A stretch of 64,000 nucleotides of DNA, taken from assembly GCA_020249505.1 (NCBI GenBank), contig JADCFN010000012.1, positions 1 to 64,000 of the forward strand, in the 5' to 3' direction. Of the stretch, positions 8,237 to 15,249 are shown piece after piece (the stretch's first letter is position 1; every line of letters starts with the position of its first letter). The notes below the pieces were generated by a model. It was not told the DNA's origin and ran no database searches. It saw nothing but the letters and a program-made list of their open reading frames with translations. Origin of the DNA: Roseomonas sp. (GTDB lineage: Bacteria; Pseudomonadota; Alphaproteobacteria; Acetobacterales; Acetobacteraceae). The position numbers and the translations under genes were made by a program.

Positions 8237-9196
8237 ATGACCGATTTGCCACGCCAGGTGGATATCGCCGAGGAAGGCCCGCGTGAGGGCTTTCAGATTG
8301 AGAAAAATCCGATCCCAAGCGCGGATAAGATCGCGCTGATTGATGCGCTTTCGGCAACCGGCCTCAAGCATATTCAGGTAGCCTCCTTTGTCTCGCCCAA
8401 GCTCGTGCCAGGTTGGGCCGATGCTGAAGCGGTTGTCGCAGGATTCACGCGAAACCCCGATATTCATTATACCGCGCTCTGGTTCAATGCGGCGGGGCTG
8501 GATCGTGCGATGGCCTTCAAGGATCGCTTGCATCTTTTTGGGTCCATCAGCCTTGCCGCATCTGAGGCGTTTTCGTTGAAGAACCTAAACCGTGATCGCG
8601 CCGGACAGATTGAAGCCATGCGCAAGCAAACGGCAGCACACGTAACCGTTGGCGTGCCGGTAACGCGCATTGGGCTGCAAGCGGCCTTTGGTTGCAATTA
8701 TGCCGGCGATGTCGCCCCCGCCCAGGTCATGGCAGCGATTACGGATGGCCTGAAAATTGCCACTGAAGCGGCTGTTGCGATCCGTGATTTGACCCTGGCC
8801 GACACCATGGGCTGGGCCAATCCACACCAGATCGAAACCGTGGTTGGTGAGGTACGCAATCGCTGGCCGGAATTGCGGCTTTCGCTGCATTTGCACGATA
8901 CGCGCGGCCTTGGCATTGCCAATGCCATGGCGGGTTTGCGCATGGGTGTGGCGCGTTTTGATGCCGCGGTGGGCGGCCTTGGCGGCTGCCCCTTTGCCGG
9001 CCAGCCAGGCGCGCCAGGCAATATCGCGACCGAGGAATTGGCGCTGCTCTGTGCCGAGCTTGGCATTGCAACCGGTATTGATCTCGAAGCGCTGGTGGAA
9101 GCGGGCAGGCTTGCGGAACGCATTCTGGATCGGCGCCTGCCAAGTGCCGTATTGCGCGGCGGGACTCTGGCACGGTTTCGCCCGCGCGCGGCTTGA
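8237..9196 (+). CDS. HMG-CoA lyase-like DRE-TIM metallolyase with altered catalytic pair
   Basis: A 319-residue TIM-barrel enzyme of the HMG-CoA lyase / isopropylmalate synthase superfamily, which makes or breaks C-C bonds next to a thioester or keto acid with a divalent metal. The N-terminal motif reads EEGPREGFQIE: Arg16 is kept, but the usual following Asp (R-D-G-x-Q) is Glu17. The metal-binding HLHDT (His218, His220) and the flexible-loop cysteine GGCPFAG (Cys251) are present. GAPGNIATEE replaces GATGNVATED. AAGGA lies upstream of ATG 8237. The Asp-to-Glu change means true HMG-CoA lyase activity is uncertain. Downstream genes are unrelated in function. Confidence 0.82.
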   Translation: MTDLPRQVDIAEEGPREGFQIEKNPIPSADKIALIDALSATGLKHIQVASFVSPKLVPGWADAEAVVAGFTRNPDIHYTALWFNAAGLDRAMAFKDRLHLFGSISLAASEAFSLKNLNRDRAGQIEAMRKQTAAHVTVGVPVTRIGLQAAFGCNYAGDVAPAQVMAAITDGLKIATEAAVAIRDLTLADTMGWANPHQIETVVGEVRNRWPELRLSLHLHDTRGLGIANAMAGLRMGVARFDAAVGGLGGCPFAGQPGAPGNIATEELALLCAELGIATGIDLEALVEAGRLAERILDRRLPSAVLRGGTLARFRPRAA

Positions 9197-9247
9197 GTTT
9201 CTGGGCCGGGATGATGCCATGACGAGATGTTTTCGAAAGGCGAAGAG

Positions 9248-10213
9248 ATGGTAAGCGTGGAGTTTATCTTGGAAGACCCACAAATGCCGCGTACCATCTT
9301 TTGGGAGCGGACCCTGGCTATCCTGCACGCCATCCCGCAATCCGGCGGGTCGCGCATCCATATCCCTGGCGAGGATGTCGCCATGGAAACCAATTGGCCG
9401 CGTTATGCCAATATGGGTTCCGCCTATGTTCGTGGTCTGGGTCATGATCTTTCAGCGTCTGGCGTTGTAATTCGATACTACACGCAGCTTGCGGATTGGG
9501 CGCACAGACACCCCCATGAGACTATATTGATGATCAATATGCATCCGTTCATTCGGATACCCAGGATGTTACGAGGTATTAGTAATTTGTATATTGCCGA
9601 TGGCTGCTTGTCTGAGTTGGATCGTTCGGTCAATCCGCGCTGCATTTCCATGCCGGCTTTACCGATCCAGACTTCAGATCAGGATTACACGGCAGAAGGT
9701 CGGCGCAAGTATCTTGCAAGCTTTCAGGGGGTGCTTTCCCATCCCGTACGCGCATCACTAGGTCAGTTTCACGAGCACCAAAAAATCCCTATCAGGATAA
9801 TCGAAAAAGCGCGCCACGCAACCCTGCAACTGGATGCAATCAGCGGGCGTGCCGATGAAGATTATAGGGACTTAATGGAAAACGCAGACTTTGCCTTTAT
9901 CCCCAGGGGTGATGCGCTTTTTTCATACAGATTGCTTGAAGCAATGTCCTTCGGCAGCATCCCCATCGTCCTTGCTGACAATTGGGTCCTGCCTTTTGAT
10001 CGCCTGATCGATTGGTCTTCTTGCGCATTGCGGCCCAGAGAAGACGAAATCGGCACATGTATTGAATTAATCAAGACCTTGTCCGATGCGGAAGTCTTTC
10101 AGCGCAAACAGAAAGTTTTGGAAGTCTATCGGCAGCATTTTGCGTCTCTGGAACAAATTCTGGTTGGAGGTTTACTGACCGAATTGGAAAAATGCCGCAC
10201 CAGAGTTTCATAG
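9248..10213 (+). CDS. Exostosin-like (GT47-type) glycosyltransferase
   Basis: This protein of about 321 residues matches the exostosin family in its C-terminal half. DFAFIPRGDALFSYRLLEAM, then FGSIPIVLADNWVLPF and DRLIDWSSCALRP reproduce the PRG...S.RL.EA...G.IPV...D...LPF...W pattern of the nucleotide-sugar-binding domain. No membrane anchor or signal peptide is seen, so it would act on a cytoplasmic acceptor. ATG 9248 is preferred over ATG 9227 because AAGG sits 7 nt upstream. The coding sequence has visibly lower GC and more AT-rich codons than its neighbours, which suggests horizontal acquisition. It stands alone, not in a capsule or LPS cluster. Acceptor and sugar unknown. Confidence 0.75.
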   Translation: MVSVEFILEDPQMPRTIFWERTLAILHAIPQSGGSRIHIPGEDVAMETNWPRYANMGSAYVRGLGHDLSASGVVIRYYTQLADWAHRHPHETILMINMHPFIRIPRMLRGISNLYIADGCLSELDRSVNPRCISMPALPIQTSDQDYTAEGRRKYLASFQGVLSHPVRASLGQFHEHQKIPIRIIEKARHATLQLDAISGRADEDYRDLMENADFAFIPRGDALFSYRLLEAMSFGSIPIVLADNWVLPFDRLIDWSSCALRPREDEIGTCIELIKTLSDAEVFQRKQKVLEVYRQHFASLEQILVGGLLTELEKCRTRVS

Positions 10214-10226
10214 CGTGTGTAGTACG

Positions 10227-10832
10227 ATGGAAGATTCCCGCCGATTCGCGCCAGCAGTCGCCCGCAACAGGGCCGTCATTAAAGAAGTCCTGGCGCGCCA
10301 TTTGCCTGCATCAGGTCTGGTTTTGGAAATTGCAAGCGGCTCCGGCGAACACGCTGTGCATTTTGCCACGCACTTCCCGGCACTGACCTTTCAACCGACA
10401 GACCCGGACGCGGCTGCCCTTGCCAGCATCACGGCATGGCAGGCTGAAGCGCAGCTTACCAATCTTCTTCCGCCAATATTGCTGGATGTGATGTCTGATG
10501 ACTGGCCGGTGCGAGATGCTGACGCAGTGATTTGCATCAATATGATTCATATCGCGCCCTGGGAAGCGACAGCGGCGCTTACTCGCGGCGCGGCGCGGAT
10601 CTTGCCGCCCGGTGCCATGCTTTTTCTTTACGGCCCCTTCAAGCGTGGCGGGCAACACACCGCGCCCAGCAATGCTGAATTCGATGAAAGCTTGCGCGCC
10701 CAGGATGCGCGCTGGGGCGTGCGAGACCTGGAAGCAGTTGCTGAAATCGCCCGCGCGGCAGGCTTCACCGCGCCGGTGGTGGAAGCGATGCCGGCGAATA
10801 ACCTATCCGTGATTTTTCGCCGGCAGTCGTAA
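10227..10832 (+). CDS. DUF938-type SAM-dependent methyltransferase
   Basis: A class I methyltransferase fold of about 201 residues. Motif I reads VLEIASGSGEHAVHFA, followed by PTDPD (acidic loop after strand 2) and AVICINMIHIAPWEA (motif IV region). FLYGPFKRGG and SNAEFDESLRAQDARWGVRD are typical of the DUF938 family, sometimes called methyltransferase-like 26. The natural substrate of this family is unknown. ATG 10227 is used; an upstream GTG at 10215 lacks a ribosome-binding site. It starts 13 nt after the glycosyltransferase stop, so the two may be co-transcribed. The 3' end converges on the stress-protein gene with only a 4-nt gap. Confidence 0.85.
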   Translation: MEDSRRFAPAVARNRAVIKEVLARHLPASGLVLEIASGSGEHAVHFATHFPALTFQPTDPDAAALASITAWQAEAQLTNLLPPILLDVMSDDWPVRDADAVICINMIHIAPWEATAALTRGAARILPPGAMLFLYGPFKRGGQHTAPSNAEFDESLRAQDARWGVRDLEAVAEIARAAGFTAPVVEAMPANNLSVIFRRQS

Positions 10833-10836
10833 TTCT

Positions 10837-11676
10837 TTAGTGTGAAAGCAACACCGGCACCGTCATTTCGCGGAGCAAGCTGCGCGTGACGCCGCCCAGG
10901 ATGAATTCGCGTAAGCGTGAATGCCCATAAGCACCCATCACCAGCAAATCTGCGCCCATGTCACTCGCGTGATTGAGCAGCAGTGCAGAATCCGCCAGAT
11001 CATCCGCGACCGCCTTGGCCACTTCAACCTTCAGCCCATGGCGCGCCAAATGCCGCGCGATATCGGCACCCGGTTCTTCACCATGCCCATCCAGACCGCG
11101 CATGGGATTGGCAAGGAACACCGTCGCTGTTTCTGCCTTGGCAATCAGCGGCAAGGCATCATGCAGGGCACGCGATGCTTCGCGGCTGGCATTCCAACCT
11201 ACCAGTACGCGCTTGCCGATGGACTTGAAATCGCCTGCGAAGGGAATAGCCAAAACGGGGCGCCCGGAATCGAATACCACTGTTTCCAGAAGCCCGGCAT
11301 TGTCACTTTCCGGATCATCCTGCCCCAGCACGATCAGATCGGCATAACGGCCATGAAGTGCCAGGATTTCCGGTGTGGTGCCTTCCACCTGGCGCCATTC
11401 ACCCATGATACCCTCACGCGCCAGCGCTGCCTCGAAGCTTGCTTTCAGCTTCACGCCGGCAGCCAGCGCCGATTGGCGCATCTGTTCCATCAGCTCCGCG
11501 ATGACCGCGCCACCGCCACCGCCATCGCCCATGGCCATGACCGGGATCGCGACATCAATGACCTGAAGCGCGGTCAAATGCGCGCCATGCTGGCGTGCAA
11601 GCGATGCCGCGATATCAAGCCGCACCTGTGCGCGCGGCGATTGATCCAAATGGACGAGAATTTCACAGAGCTTCAT
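10837..11676 (-). CDS. Universal stress protein, tandem UspA domains
   Basis: A 279-residue cytoplasmic protein made of two UspA domains. The N-terminal one starts MKLCEILVHLDQSP. The C-terminal one starts KRVLVGWNASREASRAL and ends GAYGHSRLREFILGGVTRSL, the nucleotide-binding G-x2-G-x9-G-S/T loop in near-canonical form. Such proteins support survival under hypoxia, stationary phase or starvation. ATG 11676 is preceded by GGGAGGAAGC; the frame extends to 11745 but those codons overlap the promoter. A perfect FNR-type box lies 56-69 nt upstream, predicting induction at low oxygen. It forms a neighbouring, separately promoted pair with the 151-aa gene upstream. Confidence 0.92.
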   Translation of the reverse strand: MKLCEILVHLDQSPRAQVRLDIAASLARQHGAHLTALQVIDVAIPVMAMGDGGGGGAVIAELMEQMRQSALAAGVKLKASFEAALAREGIMGEWRQVEGTTPEILALHGRYADLIVLGQDDPESDNAGLLETVVFDSGRPVLAIPFAGDFKSIGKRVLVGWNASREASRALHDALPLIAKAETATVFLANPMRGLDGHGEEPGADIARHLARHGLKVEVAKAVADDLADSALLLNHASDMGADLLVMGAYGHSRLREFILGGVTRSLLREMTVPVLLSH

Positions 11677-11705
11677 CTCAGCTTCCTCCCGAGGAATGGC
11701 GCCTG

Positions 11706-11745
11706 AATAGACGGGTTGGTCAGGCGTTGACTTGATCAATGTCAA
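11706..11745 (-). promoter_or_regulatory. FNR-activated class II promoter of the universal stress gene
   Basis: The box TTGAT-CAAT-GTCAA (11732-11745) matches TTGAY-N4-RTCAA exactly and is read on both strands. On the minus strand a -10-like TCTATT lies at 11711-11706. This puts the expected start near 11698 and the box centre about 41 nt upstream, the spacing of FNR class II activation. The 5' leader would be only about 20 nt, enough for the GGGAGG ribosome-binding site. Confidence 0.7.
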
Positions 11746-11757
11746 GTTTAGCGTGCT

Positions 11758-12213
11758 TCAATCCTCCTCTGGGCGCTTCCAGGTGATGAACCAACCGACA
11801 TCCCCAGGAATTCCGCACGGCCAATCAAGGATTTGCACCTTGATCTGAAAGCCGCGCGGCGCCAGTTCGCGTTCATAAAAATCATAGGCGCGCTTTGGAA
11901 AGCCGCTAAGCCTTTCCCGCCAGGCAGGATCATGGCTGGTGATGGACCGCCCCTGATCGGGCAGCCATTCGGACGGAAAGCGCATGACCAGCGCTTCCTT
12001 TTCACCGGCATCCACAGCGCGCCGCACCAGGGTGGCGATGCGGTCCAAGGTGTCGGGCGCTACGTCCCGCGCCTCAAACGCCTCGCGCAGCTTTTCCTGT
12101 TCCGCGCGCCGCGCCGCCGCTTCGGCACGCTCAGCGGCCTCAGCAGCACGTTTCTTGCCATCCACATAATCCCAAATGGATTGGGCGCTGAGATTCTGAG
12201 TGGATAAGGTCAT
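11758..12213 (-). CDS. Conserved hypothetical protein, charged N-terminal helix (151 aa)
   Basis: A soluble 151-residue protein. Residues 20-50 are a highly charged Ala/Glu/Arg helix (KKRAAEAAERAEAAARRAEQ), probably a coiled coil. The C-terminal half is a compact domain with RFPSEWLPDQGRSI, FYERELAPRGFQIKVQILDW and GDVGWFITWKR. It is recognised only as a conserved alphaproteobacterial unknown. ATG 12213 has AAGGA upstream. A one-mismatch FNR box and a short 5' hairpin lie in its leader, so it looks like an oxygen-regulated gene alongside the stress protein, whose own promoter begins just after this stop. No catalytic motif is visible. Confidence 0.75.
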   Translation of the reverse strand: MTLSTQNLSAQSIWDYVDGKKRAAEAAERAEAAARRAEQEKLREAFEARDVAPDTLDRIATLVRRAVDAGEKEALVMRFPSEWLPDQGRSITSHDPAWRERLSGFPKRAYDFYERELAPRGFQIKVQILDWPCGIPGDVGWFITWKRPEED

Positions 12214-12231
12214 GATCGTGTCCTTCTTCCT

Positions 12232-12251
12232 TTGGCGCGTTATTGCGCCAA
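12232..12251 (-). promoter_or_regulatory. 5'-leader hairpin of the 151-aa gene
   Basis: TTGGCGC (12232-12238) and GCGCCAA (12245-12251) form a perfect 7-bp stem around a 6-nt loop, just upstream of the ribosome-binding site for ATG 12213. The loop also contains the -10-like CAATAA (12245-12240, minus strand). As DNA it may be part of the promoter; as RNA only its downstream half would be transcribed from the predicted start near 12233. Function uncertain. Confidence 0.35.
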
Positions 12252-12267
12252 GGCCTGAGACACGTTC

Positions 12268-12281
12268 TTGATCTACATCAC
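12268..12281 (-). promoter_or_regulatory. FNR-type box upstream of the 151-aa conserved gene
   Basis: TTGAT-CTAC-ATCAC matches the TTGAT-N4-ATCAA consensus with a single mismatch at the last base. Its centre is 41.5 nt upstream of a start predicted from the -10-like CAATAA at 12245-12240 on the minus strand. This is the same geometry as the perfect box before the stress gene. It starts only a few nucleotides beyond the stop of the enoyl-CoA hydratase-like gene. Confidence 0.5.
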
Positions 12282-12285
12282 AATT

Positions 12286-13089
12286 TCATCTGCCCTCAAA
12301 ACTTGGCGCGCGTTTTTCCAGCATGGCATCCACCGCTTCGCGATGATCCCGCGTGCCATGCGCAAGCGCCTGATAAGCTGCCGACATTTCAAGCAGGGTG
12401 GATAGCCGGGTGTGCTGGCTTTCGCGCAGCAGCCGCTTGGTCAGCCGCACCGCTTGCGGCGGATTGGCGGCGATTTTCGCGGCAATAGCGCGTGCCGCAT
12501 CCAATAGCGCTTCCGGCGCCACCACCTTCGAAACCATGCCGCAAGCCAAAGCCTCGGCCGGGCCGATGGTCTCACCGGTGAGTGACAATTCCAAAGCCTT
12601 CGACATGCCAACCACTTTCGGCAGCAAATAAGCCCCACCATCACCGGGCACGATGCCAACCTTCACAAAGCTTTCGGCAAAAAGCGCTTTCTCACTAGCC
12701 ACGCGAATATCGCACATCAACGCCAGATCAAGCCCCGCACCAATCGCCGGCCCGTTCACGGCGGCAATGGTCGGGATATCCAATTCATAAAGCGCGAGGG
12801 GAATCAATTGAATGCCGCGACGATAGCTTTCGCGAATCTCTGCCCCCGTGCCGCCGCCGGTAATGCCGGTTTTGTCCCGCATGCCCTTCAAATCACCACC
12901 GGCGCAAAAGGCGGAACCCGCGCCGGTCACGATCACGCAGCGTACCGAATCATCACGTGACAGGCTACGGCAGGCGGCTTCCACTTCCTCACATTCGGCG
13001 CGCGTGGAAATCGCATTGCGCTTATCCGGGCGGTTCAGCGTCAGGGTAACGATGCCGCCATCACGTTCGATATTCAGAAATGGGCTCAT
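12286..13089 (-). CDS. Enoyl-CoA hydratase/isomerase-family (crotonase) protein
   Basis: A 267-residue crotonase-fold enzyme acting on CoA thioesters. The oxyanion-hole segments FCAGGDLKGM (61-70) and NGPAIGAGLDLALMCDIR (112-129) are clear. Aligned to the classical hydratase, the first catalytic Glu is Asp121 and the second (P-E-I-L-L-G-T-I-P-G) is Phe141. Simple hydration of a double bond is therefore doubtful, and isomerase, hydrolase or lyase activity is as likely. ATG 13089 follows AGGA and overlaps the upstream acyl-CoA dehydrogenase stop as ATGA. It is the last gene of the nine-gene operon that starts at 21433. Confidence 0.85.
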   Translation of the reverse strand: MSPFLNIERDGGIVTLTLNRPDKRNAISTRAECEEVEAACRSLSRDDSVRCVIVTGAGSAFCAGGDLKGMRDKTGITGGGTGAEIRESYRRGIQLIPLALYELDIPTIAAVNGPAIGAGLDLALMCDIRVASEKALFAESFVKVGIVPGDGGAYLLPKVVGMSKALELSLTGETIGPAEALACGMVSKVVAPEALLDAARAIAAKIAANPPQAVRLTKRLLRESQHTRLSTLLEMSAAYQALAHGTRDHREAVDAMLEKRAPSFEGR

Positions 13090-14096
13090 GGGATGATTTC
13101 CTCCTCGCGCGCAGTGATGAAGGGCCAAAGTGCACCCGGCAGCGCTTGCGCTTCCTGCCCAATCCGTTTGGCCCAAAAGGCTTCGCTGCCACCTTCCTCG
13201 CGCCAGGACCAAAGCCGGCGCGTGAAATGATGCAGCTGATGTTCTTCCGTAATGCCCATGGCGGCGAAAACCTGATGCGCAATGGCGGCTCCGCGCGTGG
13301 CGGCTTCACCGACCGTAATCTTGGCGCAACCAATCTCAAACGCCGCTGCCGCCAGGCCACGCCGATCCACCGCACGCGCGGCCGCAGCAGCGGCAACGGA
13401 CGCGGCCGAAGTCTCTGCCGCAAAAACCGCGAGCTGCTGTTGGATGGCCTGAAAGCGCCCGATGGGCCGACCGAATTGCTTGCGCGTATTGGCGTGATCC
13501 ACCGCCAAGGCCAGCGCTGCCTGCATCGCTCCTGCAATCTGTGCTGAGCGCATGAGTGCGGTACACAGCAAGCCCGCTTCCGCGCCCCAGCTATTGGGCA
13601 AAACCGCTTCCGCAATGGGTGCGCCGATGATGCGCGCCCAATCCCGCGCCTCATGGCCGATATTGCCGCCTTCTTCCCAAGCGAGCGCGGCAGCCAGGTA
13701 AAGCGCAATACGCGCCCCATCCAGCAGCGCGACATGGCCAGCATGGCGCCCCCAGGGAATGGCGCCATTGCGGCTGCCAAAACTCATTGCGCCTTCGGGC
13801 GGCGTGATGCCCGAAGCTGCCAGCAAAGCACTGCCAAAAATGCTCTCGGCGAGTGGTACCGGTGCTGCATGGCGACCCAGCACTTCCAGCAAGGGCGCCA
13901 CATCCGCAAAGCCAAGCCCGACACCGCCCGCTGCTTCCGGAACCAGCGCGCCATTCAGGCCAAGTGCCGCCATGGCATCCCATGTGGCGGCAGGCCAAAC
14001 GCCCGCTTCAACCGCGCGCAGCACCGCAACATCGGCCGCATCTGTCAGCGCGCGATCCGCCTGTTCGGCGAGCTCCGTTACAATCTCGCTTACCAT
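13086..14096 (-). CDS. Acyl-CoA dehydrogenase, second (smaller) subunit-like
   Basis: A flavoprotein-family member of 336 residues, shorter than the usual 380-400. The N-terminal helices (EIVTELAEQADRAL) and GVGLGFADVAPLLEVLGRHA are dehydrogenase-like. The middle is eroded compared with full enzymes, while the C-terminal helical domain is kept (DHANTRKQFGRPIGRFQAIQ, then MGITEEHQLHHFTRRLW). Such short members usually pair with a full-length partner in heteromeric enzymes, and one lies directly upstream with a 1-nt gap. ATG 14096 is used; frames further upstream overlap the partner gene. It likely oxidises an acyl-CoA at the alpha-beta bond together with its partner. Substrate unknown. Confidence 0.82.
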   Translation of the reverse strand: MVSEIVTELAEQADRALTDAADVAVLRAVEAGVWPAATWDAMAALGLNGALVPEAAGGVGLGFADVAPLLEVLGRHAAPVPLAESIFGSALLAASGITPPEGAMSFGSRNGAIPWGRHAGHVALLDGARIALYLAAALAWEEGGNIGHEARDWARIIGAPIAEAVLPNSWGAEAGLLCTALMRSAQIAGAMQAALALAVDHANTRKQFGRPIGRFQAIQQQLAVFAAETSAASVAAAAAARAVDRRGLAAAAFEIGCAKITVGEAATRGAAIAHQVFAAMGITEEHQLHHFTRRLWSWREEGGSEAFWAKRIGQEAQALPGALWPFITAREEEIIP

Positions 14097-14097
14097 G

Positions 14098-15237
14098 TCA
14101 GCGCAGCCCCAATTCGCGCGCGATAATGCCGCGCATGATTTCCCGTGTGCCACCACGCAAGGAAAAGGTCGGGACAATCTGCGTCAGATAAGCATGCATA
14201 CGGCGCATATCCTCTGGCATATCTTCGGTCGCGATCAGGTCGCGCACCACATTGGGCAGAGCCTGTTCGAAGTCATTGCCCAAATCCTTGACCAGCGCTG
14301 CTTGCCGCACCGGGTCCTGCCCATCTTCCAACATGCCAGCGACGGCGACTGACATATTGCGCAAAGCCCAAAGCCGCGCGACTTGGCGCCCCAGTGCGGG
14401 TGCCGCCGCGCCATCCTGCTTCAGCGTTGTCATCGCTGCTTCCAGCAAGGGGTGTGATGACAAATACCGATCCGGCCCACTGCGTTCAAACGCCAATTCG
14501 CTGGTCGCCTGCGCCCAGCCCGCACCTTCCTGACCAACCAGCGCATCTTCTGGCAGCATCACAGCATCGAAGGTGATTTCATTGAAGCCCTTCTCCCCCA
14601 CCAGGTCACGGATCGGGCGGATATGCACACCCGGCGCGCGCAAATTCACCAGCACTTGCGAAAGCCCGATATGCCGCGCGCCCCCTTCCGGCGCCGGTGA
14701 GGTACGCACCAGCGCAATCATCCAATCGCAAAGATGGCCGAAGGTGGTCCAGATCTTGCGGCCATTCAGCTTCCAGCCGCCATCCACCTTTTCTGCCTTG
14801 GTGCGGAGTGACGCGAGGTCACTGCCCGAATCAGGTTCGGAAAGGCCGATGCAAAACGCGTATTCGCCGCTTGCGATGCGCGGCAGGAAATGGCGCTTCT
14901 GTTCTTCCGTGCCGAGCCGCAGGATCAGCGGGCCGGATTGCCGATCCCCGATCCAATGCGCCCCCACCGGCGCACCGGCGGCGAGCATTTCTTCCAGCAC
15001 GATATTGCGTTCCAGAAAGCTGCGTTCCGCGCCGCCATATTCACGCGGCCAGCACATGCCAATCCAGCCCCTGGCGCCGACAGCGCGGGTGAAATCGCGG
15101 TCAAAACCCATCCAGGATCGAGCGCGGATTTCTGGCGTGAAGTTTGGCGCATGTTCCGCCAGAAATGCACGCACTTCCGCACGTAGCGGCGCCGCGCCAT
15201 CCGGCGCATCGCGCAAATCAAAACGAAGCCCAGCCAT
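14098..15237 (-). CDS. Acyl-CoA dehydrogenase, larger subunit-like
   Basis: A 379-residue FAD-dependent acyl-CoA dehydrogenase. FCIGLSEPDSGSDLASLRTKA is the FAD/substrate-binding beta segment (first 20 residues typical), and KLNGRKIWTTFGHLCDW follows. The C-terminal end reads LRGGTREIMRGIIARELGLR, close to the family's G-G-T-x-E-I signature. The following gene is a shorter homologue 1 nt away, suggesting an alpha-beta enzyme of the kind used for bulky or branched acyl-CoAs. The upstream neighbour is a class III CoA-transferase, 12 nt away. Electrons would pass to ETF and the quinone pool. Substrate unknown. Confidence 0.9.
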   Translation of the reverse strand: MAGLRFDLRDAPDGAAPLRAEVRAFLAEHAPNFTPEIRARSWMGFDRDFTRAVGARGWIGMCWPREYGGAERSFLERNIVLEEMLAAGAPVGAHWIGDRQSGPLILRLGTEEQKRHFLPRIASGEYAFCIGLSEPDSGSDLASLRTKAEKVDGGWKLNGRKIWTTFGHLCDWMIALVRTSPAPEGGARHIGLSQVLVNLRAPGVHIRPIRDLVGEKGFNEITFDAVMLPEDALVGQEGAGWAQATSELAFERSGPDRYLSSHPLLEAAMTTLKQDGAAAPALGRQVARLWALRNMSVAVAGMLEDGQDPVRQAALVKDLGNDFEQALPNVVRDLIATEDMPEDMRRMHAYLTQIVPTFSLRGGTREIMRGIIARELGLR

Positions 15238-15249
15238 GGCGTAGCCCCC

